64,000 nt of DNA from Tenrec ecaudatus (lineage: Eukaryota > Chordata > Mammalia > Afrosoricida > Tenrecidae), in contig NW_027459203.1 of the NCBI RefSeq assembly GCF_050624435.1, forward strand, positions 33,190 to 97,189, read 5' to 3'. Every line of letters begins with the position of its first letter. Position 1 is the first letter of the stretch. Below are positions 1-10,060 of this stretch, one piece after another. Made by a program: the position numbers and the translations under genes. The notes beneath the pieces were generated by a model, which ran no database searches, had not been told where the DNA came from, and worked only from the letters and a program-made list of their open reading frames with translations.

Positions 1-309
1 CCCTAGCCTTCAGGCTAGGGCACCCCTAGGCTCTAGGCTCCCCTAGGCTAAGGCTCGGGCTCCCCTAGCCTTCAGGCTAGGGCACCCCTAGGCTCTAGGC
101 TCCCCTAGGCTAAGGCTCGGGCTCCCCTAGCCTTCAGGCTAGGGCACCCCTAGGCTCTAGGCTCCCCTAGGCTAAGGCTAGGGCTCCCCTAGCCTTCAGG
201 CTAGGGCACCCCTAGGCTCTAGGCTCCCCTAGGCTAAGGCTAGGGCTCCCCTAGCCTTCAGGCTAGGGCACCCCTAGGCTCTAGTCTCCCCTAGGCTAAG
301 GCTAGGGCT
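1..309. repeat. Satellite block A (62-bp unit), 3' tail of the preceding super-repeat
   Basis: Five tandem 62-bp units start at 1 (first base missing), 62, 124, 186 and 248. Each is m1 (23 bp) + short m2 (17 bp, with gctctagg) + m3 (22 bp). The first two m3 modules carry ctcggg and the last three carry ctaggg. The fifth has a private ctagtctcc variant at about 281-289. The same A-to-B transition, including that variant, recurs at about 30721 and 60954. This segment is therefore the end of a super-repeat copy that lies mostly upstream of the window. No coding potential is seen. Confidence 0.97.
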
Positions 310-958
310 CCCCTAGCCTTCAGGCTAGGGCACCCCTAGGCCCTAGGCTCCCCTAGGCTCCCCTAGGCTAAGGCTTGGGCTGCCCTAGCCTTCAGGCTAG
401 GGCACCCCTAGGCCCTAGGCTCCCCTAGGCTCCCCTAGGCTAAGGCTAGGGCTGCCCTAGCCTTCAGGCTAGGGCACCCCTAGGCCCTAGGCTCCCCTAG
501 GCTCCCCTAGGCTAAGGCTAGGGCTGCCCTAGCCTTCAGGCTAGGGCACCCCTAGGCCCTAGGCTCCCCTAGGCTCCCCCAGGCTAAGGCTAGGGCTGCC
601 CTAGCCTTCAGGCTAGGGCACCCCTAGGCCCTAGGCTCCCCTAGGCTCCCCTAGGCTAAGGCTAGGGCTGCCCTAGCCTTCAGGCTAGGGCACCCCTAGG
701 CCCTAGGCTCCCCTAGGCTCCCCTAGGCTAAGGCTAGGGCTGCCCTAGCCTTCAGGCTAGGGCACCCCTAGGCCCTAGGCTCCCCTAGGCTCCCCTAGGC
801 TCCCCTAGGCTAAGGCTAGGGCTGCCCTAGCCTTCAGGCTAGGGCACCCCTAGGCCGTAGGCTCCCCTAGGCTCCCCTAGGCTAAGGCTAGGGCTGCCCT
901 AGCCTTCAGGCTAGGGCACCCCTAGGCCCTAGGCTCCCCTAGGCTAAGGCTAGGGCTG
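310..958. repeat. Satellite block B (72-bp unit, 9 units), copy 1
   Basis: Nine units start at 310, 383, 455, 527, 599, 671, 743, 825 and 897. The unit is the 62-bp A-type plan plus one extra decamer, cccctaggct, between m2 and m3; m2 reads ggccctagg. The unit at 743 has a second extra decamer (82 bp) and the last unit at 897 has none (62 bp), so the decamer is a slipping sub-repeat. The unit has no CpG. Between m3 and m1 the linker is ctg instead of ctc, which lengthens the m1 hairpin to 10-bp arms. Private variants are cttggg at about 374, cccccagg at about 586 and gccgtagg at 854. The 72-bp length is divisible by three, but TAG falls in all three forward frames and CTA in all three reverse frames. 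Confidence 0.95.
381..404. repeat. Perfect hairpin in m1 module of block B (10-bp arms, 4-nt loop)
   Basis: The left arm tgccctagcc (381-390) and right arm ggctagggca (395-404) are exact reverse complements around the loop ttca (391-394). It recurs at each following B unit. In A, E and F the base before the arm is c and not g, so the perfect arm drops to 8 bp (ccctagcc/ggctaggg). In C one internal mismatch arises because the right arm reads ggctcggg. This is the representative copy. Confidence 0.93.
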
Positions 959-1013
959 CCCTGGGGCTGCCTAGGCTTTAGGCTCGGGCCCCCCTAGGCT
1001 AAGGCTAGGGCGG
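959..1013. repeat. B/C seam, copy 1
   Basis: This one-off junction joins the 72-bp and 68-bp arrays. It starts ccctggggctgcc, a truncated m1 lacking its centre and right half, then goes straight into a C-type m2 (ctttaggctcggg) and a C-type m3 ending gggcgg. The same seam is found at 31396 and 61629, so it predates the super-repeat duplication. It is the closest thing in the window to a unique-sequence landmark. It looks like an illegitimate or unequal exchange point between two arrays. Confidence 0.9.
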
Positions 1014-1023
1014 CCCTAGCCTT
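1001..1023. repeat. 23-bp near-perfect palindrome at the m3/m1 junction of block C
   Basis: The arm aaggctagggc (1001-1011) is the exact reverse complement of gccctagcctt (1013-1023), with a single centre base g at 1012. It recurs every 68 bp through block C. In A (where m3 has ctaggg), B, E and F the equivalent site has 10-bp arms and a 3-nt centre (ctc or ctg). The left arm of m1 is also the partner of m1's own right arm, so the two foldings exclude each other. Confidence 0.93.
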
Positions 1024-4000
1024 CAGGCTCGGGCCCCCCTAGGCTTTAGGCTCGGGCCCCCCTAGGCTAAGGCTAGGGCGGCCCTAGCCTTCAGGCTCGG
1101 GCCCCCCTAGGCTTTAGGCTCGGGCCCCCCTAGGCTAAGGCTAGGGCGGCCCTAGCCTTCAGTCTCGGGCCCCCCTAGGCTTTAGGCTCGGGCCCCCCTA
1201 GGCTAAGGCTAGGGCGGCCCTAGCCTTCAGGCTCGGGCCCCCCTAGGCTTTAGGCTCGGGCCCCCCTAGGCTAAGGCTAGGGCGGCCCTAGCCTTCAGGC
1301 TCGGGCCCCCCTAGGCTTTAGGCTCGGGCCCCCCTAGGCTAAGGCTAGGGCGGCCCTAGCCTTCAGGCTCGGGCCCCCCTAGGCTTTAGGCTCGGGCCCC
1401 CCTAGGCTAAGGCTAGGGCGGCCCTAGCCTTCAGGCTTGGGCCCCCCTAGGCTTTAGGCTCGGGCCCCCCTAGGCTAAGGCTAGGGCGGCCCTAGCCTTC
1501 AGGCTCGGGCCCCCCTAGGCTTTAGGCTCGGGCCCCCCTAGGCTAAGGCTAGGGCGGCCCTAGCCTTCAGGCTCGGGCCCCCCTAGGCTTTAGGCTCGGG
1601 CCTCCCTAGGCTAAGGCTAGGGCGGCCCTAGCCTTCAGGCTCGGGCCCCCCTAGGCTTTAGGCTCGGGCCCCCTAGGCTAAGGCTAGGGCGGCCCTAGCC
1701 TTCAGGCTCGGGCCCCCCTAGGCTTTAGGCTCGGGCCCCCCTAGGCTAAGGCTAGGGCGGCCCTAGCCTTCAGGCTCGGGCCCCCCTAGGCTTTAGGCTC
1801 GGGCCCCCCTAGGCTAAGGCTAGGGCGGCCCTAGCCTTCAGGCTCGGGCCCCCCTAGGCTTTAGGCTCGGGCCCCCCTAGGCTAAGGCTAGGGCGGCCCT
1901 AGCCTTCAGGCTCGGGGCCCCCCTAGGCTTTAGGCTCGGGCCCCCCTAGGCTAAGGCTAGGGCGGCCCTAGCCTTCAGGCTCGGGCCCCCCTAGGCTTTA
2001 GGCTCGGGCCCCCCTAGGCTAAGGCTAGGGCGGCCCTAGCCTTCAGGCTCGGGCCCCCCTAGGCTTTAGGCTCGGGCCCCCCTAGGCTAAGGCTAGGGCG
2101 GCCCTAGCCTTCAGGCTCGGGCCCCCCTAGGCTTTAGGCTCGGGCCCCCCTAGGCTAAGGCTAGGGCGGCCCTAGCCTTCAGGCTCGGGCCCCCCTAGGC
2201 TTTAGGCTCGGGCCCCCCTAGGCTAAGGCTAGGGCGGCCCTAGCCTTCAGGCTCGGGCCCCCCTAGGCTTTAGGCTCGGGCCCCCCTAGGCTAAGGCTAG
2301 GGCGGCCCTAGCCTTCAGGCTCGGGCCCCCCTAGGCTTTAGGCTCGGGCCCCCCTAGGCTAAGGCTAGGGCGGCCCTAGCCTTCAGGCTCGGGCCCCGCT
2401 AGGCTTTAGGCTCGGGCCCCCCTAGGCTAAGGCTAGGGCGGCCCTAGCCTTCAGGCTCGGGCCCCCCTAGGCTTTAGGCTCGGGCCCCCCTAGGCTAAGG
2501 CTAGGGCGGCCCTAGCCTTCAGGCTCGGGCCCCCCTAGGCTTTAGGCTCGGGCCCCCCTAGGCTAAGGCTAGGGCGGCCCGAGCCTTCAGGCTCGGGCCC
2601 CCCTAGGCTTTAGGCTCGGGCCCCCCTAGGCTTTAGGCTCGGGCCCCCCTAGGCTAAGGCTAGGGCGGCCCTAGCCTTCAGGCTCGGGCCCCCCTAGGCT
2701 TTAGGCTCGGGCCCCCCTAGGCTAAGGCTAGGGCGGCCCTAGCCTTCAGGCTCGGGCCCCCCTAGGCTTTAGGCTCGGGCCCCCCTAGGCTAAGGCTAGG
2801 GCGGCCCTAGCCTTCAGGCTCGGGCCCCCCTAGGCTTTAGGCTCGGGCCCCCCTAGGCTAAGGCTAGGGCGGCCCTAGCCTTCAGGCTCGGGCCCCCCTA
2901 GGCTTTAGGCTCGGGCCCCCCTAGGCTAAGGCTAGGGCGGCCCTAGCCTTCAGGCACGGGCCCCCCTAGGCTTTAGGCTCGGGCCCCCCTAGGCTAAGGC
3001 TAGGGCGGCCCTAGCCTTCAGGCTCGTGCCCCCCTAGGCTTTAGGCTCGGGCCCCCCTAGGCTAAGGCTAGGGCGGCCCTAGCCTTCAGGCTCGGGCCCC
3101 CCTAGGCTTTAGGCTCGGGCCCCCCTAGGCTAAGGCTAGGGCGGCCCTAGCCTTCAGGCTCGGGCCCCCCTAGGCTTTAGGCTCGGGCCCCCCTAGGCTA
3201 AGGCTAGGGCGGCCCTAGCCTTCAGGCTCGGGCCCCCCTAGGCTTTAGGCTCGGGCCCCCCTAGGCTAAGGCTAGGGCGGCCCTAGCCTTCAGGCTCGGG
3301 CCACCCTAGGCTTTAGGCTCGGGCCCCCCTAGGCTAAGGCTAGGGCGGCCCTAGCCTTCAGGCTCGGGCCCCCCTAGGCTTTAGGCTCGGGCCCCCCTAG
3401 GCTAAGGCTAGGGCGGCCCTAGCCTTCAGGCTCGGGCCCCCCTAGGCTTTAGGTTCGGGCCCCCCTAGGCTAAGGCTAGGGCGGCCCTAGCCTTCAGGCT
3501 CGGGCCCCCCTAGGCTTTAGGCTCGGGCCCCCCTAGGCTAAGGCTAGGGCGGCCCTAGCCTTCAGGCTCGGGCCCCCCTAGGCTTTAGGCTCGGGCCCCC
3601 CTAGGCTAAGGCTAGGGCGGCCCTAGCCTTCAGGCTCGGGCCCCCCTAGGCTTTAGGCTCGGGCCCCCCTAGGCTAAGGCTAGGGCGGCCCTAGCCTTCA
3701 GGCTCGGGCCCCCCTAGGCTTTAGGCTCGGGCCCCCCTAGGCTAAGGCTAGGGCGGCCCTAGCCTCAGGCTCGGGCCCCCCTAGGCTTTAGGCACGGGCC
3801 CCCCTAGGCTAAGGCTAGGGCGGCCCTAGCCTTCAGGCTCGGGCCCCCCTAGGCTTTAGGCTCGGGCCCCCCTAGGCTAAGGCTAGGGCGGCCCTAGCCT
3901 TCAGGCTCGGGCCCCCCTAGGCTTTAGGCTCGGGCCCCCCTAGGCTAAGGCTAGGGCGGCCCTAGCCTTCAGGCTCGGGCCCCCCTAGGCTTTAGGCTCG

Positions 4001-6768
4001 GGCCCCCCTAGGCTAAGGCTAGGGCGGCCCTAGCCTTCAGGCTCGGGCCCCCCTAGGCTTTAGGCTCGGGCCCCCCTAGGCTAAGGCTAGGGCGGCCCTA
4101 GCCTTCAGGCTCGGGCCCCCCTAGGCTTTAGGCTCGGGCCCCCCTAGGCTAAGGCTAGGGCGGCCCTAGCCTTCAGGCTCGGGCCCCCCTAGGCTTTAGG
4201 CTCGGGCCCCCCTAGGCTAAGGCTAGGGCGGCCCTAGCCTTCAGGCTCGGGCCCCCCTAGGCTTTAGGCTCGGGCCCCCATAGGCTAAGGCTAGGGCGGC
4301 CCTAGCCTTCAGGCTCGGGCCCCCCTAGGCTTTAGGCTCGGGCCCCCCTAGGCTAAGGCTAGGGCGGCCCTAGCCTTCAGGCTCGGGCCCCCCTAGGCTT
4401 TAGGCTCGGGCCCCCCTAGGCTAAGGCTAGGGCGGCCCTAGCCTTCAGGCTCGGGCCCCCCTAGGCTTTAGGCTCGGGCCCCCCTTAGCTAAGGCTAGGG
4501 CGGCCCTAGCCTTCAGGCTCGGGCCCCCCTAGGCTTTAGGCTCGGGCCCCCCTAGGCTAAGGCTAGGGAGGCCCTAGCCTTCAGGCTCGGGCCCCCCTAG
4601 GCTTTAGGCTCGGGCCCCCCTAGGCTAAGGCTAGGGCGGCCCTAGCCTTCAGGCTCGGGCCCCCCTAGGCTTTAGGCTCGGGCCCCCCTAGGCTAAGGCT
4701 AGGGCGGCCCTAGCCTTCAGGCTCGGGCCCCCCTAGGCTTTAGGCTCGGGCCCCCCTAGGCTAAGGCTAGGGCGGCCCTAGCCTTCAGGCTCGGGCCCCC
4801 CTAGGCTTTAGGCTCGGGCCCCCCTAGGCTAAGGCTAGGGCGGCCCTAGCCTTCAGGCTCGGGCCCCCCCAGGCTTTAGGCTCGGGCCCCCCTAGGCTAA
4901 GGCTAGGGCGGCCCTAGCCTTCAGGCTCGGGCCCCCCTAGGCTTTAGGCTCGGGCACCCCTAGGCTAAGGCTAGGGCGGCCCTAGCCTTCAGGCTCGGGC
5001 CCCCCTAGGCTTTAGGCTCGGGCCCCCCTAGGCTAAGGCTAGGGCGGCCCTAGCCTTCAGGCTCGGGCCCCCCTAGGCTTTAGGCTCGGGCCCCCCTAGG
5101 CTAAGGCTAGGGCGGCCCTAGCCTTCAGGCTCGGGCCCCCCTAGGCTTTAGGCTCGGGCCCCCCTAGGCTAAGGCTAGGGCGGCCCTAGCCTCAGGCTCG
5201 GGCCCCCCTAGGCTTTAGGCTCGGGCCCCCCTAGGCTAAGGCTAGGGCGGCCCTAGCCTTCAGGCTCGGGCCCCCCTAGGCTTTAGGCTCGGGCCCCCCT
5301 AGGCTAAGGCTAGGGCGGCCCTAGCCTTCAGGCTCGGGCCCCCTAGGCTTTAGGCTCGGGCCCCCCTAGGCTAAGGCTAGGGCGGCCCTAGCCTTCAGGC
5401 TCGGGCCCCCCTAGGCTTTAGGCTCGGGCCCCCCTAGGCTAAGGCTAGGGCGGCCCTAGCCTTCAGGCTCGGGCCCCCCTAGGCTTTAGGCTCGGGCCCC
5501 CCTAGGCTTTAGGCTCGGGCCCCCCTAGGCTAAGGCTAGGGCGGCCCTAGCCTTCAGGCTCGGGCCCCCCTAGGCTTTAGGCTCGGGCCCCCCTAGGCTA
5601 AGGCTAGGGCGGCCCTAGCCTTCAGGCTCGGGCCCCCCTAGGCTTTAGGCTCGGGCCCCCCTAGGCTAAGGCTAGGGCGGCCCTAGCCTTCAGGCTCGGG
5701 CCCCCCTAGGCTTTAGGCTCGGGCCCCCCTAGGCTAAGGCTAGGGCGGCCCTAGCCTTCAGGCTCGGGCCCCCCTAGGCTTTAGGCTCGGGCCCCCCTAG
5801 GCTAAGGCTAGGGCGGCCCTAGCCTTCAGGCTCGGGCCCCCCTAGGCTTTAGGCTCGGGCCCCCCTAGGCTAAGGCTAGGGCGGCCCTAGCCTTCAGGCT
5901 CGGGCCCCCCTAGGCTTTAGGCTCGGGCCCCCCTAGGCTAAGGCTAGGGCGGCCCTAGCCTTCAGGCTCGGGCCCCCCTAGGCTTTAGGCTCGGGCCCCC
6001 CTAGGCTAAGGCTAGGGCGGCCCTAGCCTTCAGGCTCGGGCCCCCCTAGGCTTTAGGCTCGGGCCCCCCTAGGCTAAGGCTAGGGCGGCCCTAGCCTTCA
6101 GGCTCGGGCCCCCCTAGGCTTTAGGCTCGGGCCCCCCTAGGCTAAGGCTAGGGCGGCCCTAGCCTTCAGGCTCGGGCCCCCCTAGGCTTTAGGCTCGGGC
6201 CCCCCTAGGCTAAGGCTAGGGCGGCCCTAGCCTTCAGGCTCGGGCCCCCCTAGGCTTTAGGCTCGGGCCCCCCTAGGCTAAGGCTAGGGCGGCCCTAGCC
6301 TTCAGGCTCGGGCCCCCCTAGGCTTTAGGCTCGGGCCCCCCTAGGCTAAGGCTAGGGCGGCCCTAGCCTTCAGGCTCGGGCCCCCCTAGGCTTTAGGCTC
6401 GGGCCCCCCTAGGCTAAGGCTAGGGCGGCCCTAGCCTTCAGGCTCGGGCCCCCCTAGGCTTTAGGCTCGGGCCCCCCTAGGCTAAGGCTAGGTCGGCCCT
6501 AGCCTTCAGGCTCGGGCCCCCCTAGGCTTTAGGCTCGGGCCCCCCTAGGCTAAGGCTAGGGCGGCCCTAGCCTTCAGGCTCGGGCCCCCCTAGGCTTTAG
6601 GCTCGGGCCCCCCTAGGCTAAGGCTAGGGCGGCCCTAGCCTTCAGGCTCGGGCCCCCCTAGGCTTTAGGCTCGGGCCCCCCTAGGCTAAGGCTAGGGCGG
6701 CCCTAGCCTTCAGGCTCGGGCCCCCCTAGGCTTTAGGCTCGGGCCCCCCTAGGCTAAGGCTAGGGCGG
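1014..6768. repeat. Satellite block C (68-bp unit, 84 units), copy 1
   Basis: Tandem 68-bp units run in phase from 1014. Each has an m1 with ggctcggg, a 23-bp m2 ctttaggctcggg, and an m3 ending ctagggcgg. The C6 run before ctagg occurs twice per unit. GC is about 71% and there are three CpGs per unit. The length of 5755 bp fits 84 units plus two extra 23-bp m2 modules (at about 2615-2640 and 5490-5515), four single-base losses (about 1672, 3771, 5191, 5338) and one gain (about 1914). Most units are identical; private variants include gtctcggg at 1162, ccccgctagg at about 2395, gcccgagcc at 2578, ggcacggg at 2954, ctcgtgcc at about 3024, ggttcggg at 3452, cccataggc at about 4276, cccttagcta at about 4483, gggaggcc at about 4567 and ggtcggcc at 6491. 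There is no open frame: 68 is not a multiple of three and each unit carries TAG/TAA on both strands. Confidence 0.96.
2576..2599. repeat. Variant C unit with a fully paired m1 hairpin
   Basis: In a normal C unit the m1 hairpin has one mismatch, because the left arm has cctag and the right arm has ctcgg. Here a t-to-g change gives ggcccgagcc (2576-2585), ttca (2586-2589), ggctcgggcc (2590-2599): a perfect 10-bp stem. Only this unit has it, and it is kept at 33014 and 63247 in the other copies. A single site is not evidence of selection for pairing. Confidence 0.85.
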
Positions 6769-8078
6769 CCCTAGCCTTCAGGCTCGGGCCCCCCTAGCCT
6801 TCAGGCTTGGGTACCCCTAGGCTTTAGGCTCAGGCCCCCCTAGCCTTCAGGCTCGGGCTCCCCTAGCCTTCAGGCTAGGGCACCACTAGGCTTTAGGCTC
6901 GGGCCCCCCTAGCCTTCAGGCTCGGGCTACCCTAGCCTTCAGGCTAGGGCACCCCTAGGCTTTAGGCTCGGGCCCCCCTAGCCTTCATGCTCGGGCTCCC
7001 CTAGCCTTCAGGCTAGGGCACCCCTAGGCTTTAGGCTCGGTCCCCCCTAGCCTTCAGGCTCGGGCTCCCCTAGCCTTCAGGCTAGGGCACCCCTAGGCTT
7101 TAGGCTCGGGCCCCCCTAGCCTTCAGGCTCGGGCTCCCCTAGCCTTCAGGCTAGGGCACCCCTAGGCTTTAGGCTCGGGCCCCCCTAGCCTTCAGGCTAG
7201 GGCACCCCTAGGCTTCAGGCTCGGGCCCCCCTAGCCTTCAGGCTCGGGCCCCCCTAGCCTTCAGGTTAGGGCACCCCTAGGCTTTAGGCTCGGGCCCCCC
7301 TAGCCTTCAGGCTCGGGCCCCCCTAGCCTTCAGGCTAGGGCACCCCTAGGCATTAGGCTCGGGCCCCCCTAGCCTTCAGGCTCGGGCCCCCCTAGCCTTC
7401 AGGCTAGGGCACCCCTAGGCTTTAGGCTCGGGCCCCCCTAGCCTTCAGGCTCGGGCCCCCCTAGCCTTCAGGCTAGGGCACCCCTATGCTTTAGGCTCGG
7501 GCCCCCCTAGCCTTCAGGCTCGGGCCCCCCTAGCCTTCAGGCTAGGGCACCCCTAGGCTTTAGGCTCGGGCCCCCCTAGCCTTCAGGCTCGGGCCCCCCT
7601 AGCCTTCAGGCTAGGGCACCCCTAGGCTTTAGGCTCGGGCCCCCCTAGCCTTCAGGCTCGGGCCCCCCTAGCCTTCAGGCTAGGGCACCCCTAGGCTTTA
7701 GGCTCGGGCCCCCCTAGGCTTCAGGCTCGGGCCCCCCTAGCCTTCAGGCTAGGGCACCCCTAGGCTTTAGGCTCGGGCCCCCCTAGGCTTCAGGCTCGGG
7801 CTCCCCTAGCCTTCAGGCTCGGGCACCCCTAGGCTTTAGGCTCGGACCCCCCTAGCCTTCAGGCTCGGGCTCCCCTAGCCTTCAGGCTCGGGCACCCCTA
7901 GGCTTTAGGCTCGGGCCCCCCTAGCCTTCAGGCTCGGGCTCCCCTAGCCTTCAGGCTCGGGCACCCCTAGGCTTTAGGCTCGGGCCCCCCTAGCCTTCAG
8001 GCTCGTGCTCCCCTAGCCTTCAGGCTCGGGCACCCCTGGGCTTTAGGCTCGGGCCCCCCTAGCCTTCAGGCTCGTGCT
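6769..8078. repeat. Satellite block D (69-bp unit of three 23-bp modules, about 19 units), copy 1
   Basis: The unit is 3 x 23 bp: an m1 with ctcggg, a second m1 (ctaggg...gca), then m2 ctttaggctcggg. The m3 module with ctaagg is absent; its place is taken by a duplicated m1. Three sub-blocks are visible. In about 6769-7180 the first m1 ends gggct. In about 7210-7740 it ends gggcc. In about 7790-8078 both m1 copies carry ctcggg. The block opens with cttgggtacccc at about 6807 and ctcaggcc at about 6830. Private variants include caccactagg at 6881, tcatgctc at about 6987, ggttaggg at about 7265, gcattagg at about 7350 and cctatgct at about 7485. The 69-bp period is in-frame, but successive TAGs are 23 bp apart, so each forward frame has a stop in every unit. 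CTA and TTA do the same on the reverse strand. Confidence 0.93.
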
Positions 8079-8173
8079 CCCCTAGCCTTCAGGCTCGGGC
8101 ACCCCTAGGCTTTAAGCTCCCCTAGGATAAGGCTAGGGCTCCCCTAGCCTTCAGGCTAGGGCACCCCTAGGCT

Positions 8174-8198
8174 TTAGCCTAGGGCTCCCCTAGGCTAA
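8174..8198. repeat. Variant 11-bp inverted repeat at the m2/m3 junction
   Basis: The arm ttagcctaggg (8174-8184) is the reverse complement of ccctaggctaa (8188-8198), with a 3-nt centre ctc. It arises from a ctttagcct variant of m2, one base from the usual ctttaggct. The same variant recurs one unit later at about 8242 and again at about 13218. Confidence 0.85.
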
Positions 8199-10060
8199 GG
8201 CTAGGGCTCCCCTAGCCTTCAGGCTAGGGCACCCCTAGGCTTTAGCCTAGGGCTCCCCTAGGCTAAGGCTAGGGCTCCCCTAGCCTTCAGGCTAGGGCAC
8301 CCCTAGGCTTTAGGCTAGGGCACCCCTAGGCTTTAGGCTCCCCTAGGCTAAGGCTAGGGCTCCCCTAGCCTTCAGGCTAGGGCACCCCTAGGCTTTAGGC
8401 TCCCCTAGGCTAAGGCTAGGGCTCCCCTAGCCTTCAGGCTAGGGCACCCCTAGGCTTTAGGCTAGGGCTCCCCTAGGCAAAGGCTAGGGCTCCCCTAGCC
8501 TTCAGGCTAGGGCACCCCTAGGCTTTAGGCTCCCCTAGGCTAAGGCTAGGGCGCCCCTAGCCTTCAGGCTAGGGCACCCCTAGGCTTTAGGCTAGGGCTC
8601 CCCTAGGCTAAGGCTAGGGCTCCCCTAGCCTTCAGGCTTGGGCACCCCTAGGCTTTAGGCTCCCCTAGGCTAAGGCTAGGGCTCCCCTAGCCTTCAGGCT
8701 AGGGCACCCCTAGGCTTTAGGCTAGGGCTCCCCTAGGCTAAGGCTAGGGCTCCCCTAACCTTCAGGCTAGGGCACCCCTAGGCTTTAGGCTAGGGCTCCC
8801 CTAGGCTAAGGCTAGGGCTCCCCTAGCCTTCAGGCTAGGGCACCCCTAGGCTTTAGGCTCCCCTAGGCTAAGGCTAGGGCTCCCCTAGCCTTCAGGCTAG
8901 GGCACCCCTAGGCTTTAGGCTAGGGCTCCCCTAGGCTAAGGCTAGGGCTCCCCTAGCCTTCAGGCTAGGGCACCCCTAGGCTTTAGGCTCCCCTAGGCTA
9001 AGGCTAGGGCTCCCCTAGCCTTCAGGCTAGGGCACCCCTAGGCTTTAGGCTAGGGCTCCCCTAGGCTAAGGCTAGGGCTCCCCTAGCCTTCAGCCTAGGG
9101 CACCCCTAGGCTTTAGGCTCCCCTAGGCTAAGGCTAGGGCTCCCCTAGCCTTCAGGCTAGGGCACCCCTAGGCTTTAGGTTAGGGCTCCCCTAGGCTAAG
9201 GCTAGGGCTCCCCTAGACTTCAGGCTAGGGCACCCCTAGGCTTTAGGCTCCCCTAGGCTAAGGCTAGGGCTCCCCTAGCCTTCAGGCTAGGGCACCCCTA
9301 GGCTTTAGGCTAGGGCTCCCCTAGGCTAAGGCTTCGGCTCCCCTAGCCTTCAGGCTAGGGCACGCCTAGGCTTTAGGCTCCCCTAGGCTAAGGCTAGGGC
9401 TCCCCTAGCCTTCAGGCTAGGGCACCCCTAGGCTTTAGGCTAGGGCTCCCCTAGCCTTCAGGCTAGGGCACCCCTAGGCTTCAGGCTAGGGCACCCCTAG
9501 GCTTTAGGCTAGGGCACCCCTAGGCTTTAGGCTCCCCTAGGCTAAGGCAAGGGCTCCCCTAGCCTTCAGGCAAGGACACCCCTAGGCTTTAGGCTAGGGC
9601 TCCCCTAGGCTAAGGCTAGGGCTCCCCTAGCCTTCAGGCTAGGCACCCCTAGGCTTCAGGCTAGGGCACCCCTAGGCTTTAGGCTCCCCTAGGCTAAGGC
9701 AAGGGCTCCCCTAGCCTTCAGGCAAGGGCACCCCTAGGCTTTAGGCTAGGGCTCCCCTAGGCTAAGGCTAGGGCTCCCCTAGCCTTCAGGCTAGGGCACC
9801 CCTAGGCTTTAGGCTCCCCTAGGCTAAGGCTAGGGCTCCCCTAGCCTTGAGGCTAGGGCAACCCTAGGCTTTAGGCTCCCCTAGGCTAAGGCTAGGGCTC
9901 CCCTAGCCGTCAGGCTAGGGCACCCCTAGGCTTTAGGCTCCCCTAGGCTAAGGCTAGGGCTCCCCTACCCTTCAGGCTAGGGCACCCCTAGGCTTTAGGC
10001 TAGGGCTCCCCTAGGCTAAGGCTAGGGCTCCCCTAGTCTTCAGGCTAGGGCACCCCTAGG

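Noticed and set aside
1014..6768. G-quadruplex arrays on the minus strand from the C6 runs of block C.
   Set aside because: The G6 runs are separated by about 17 nt, longer than the loops of standard quadruplex models, and C-rich segments between them favour duplex or hairpin pairing.
1..9000. Telomere repeats: CTAGGG/CCCTAG resembles TTAGGG, and m2 contains TTAGGC, the nematode telomere hexamer.
   Set aside because: The hexamer TTAGGC occurs at most once per unit and never in tandem, and CCCTAG alternates with its reverse complement. A telomere-derived origin cannot be excluded but nothing supports it.
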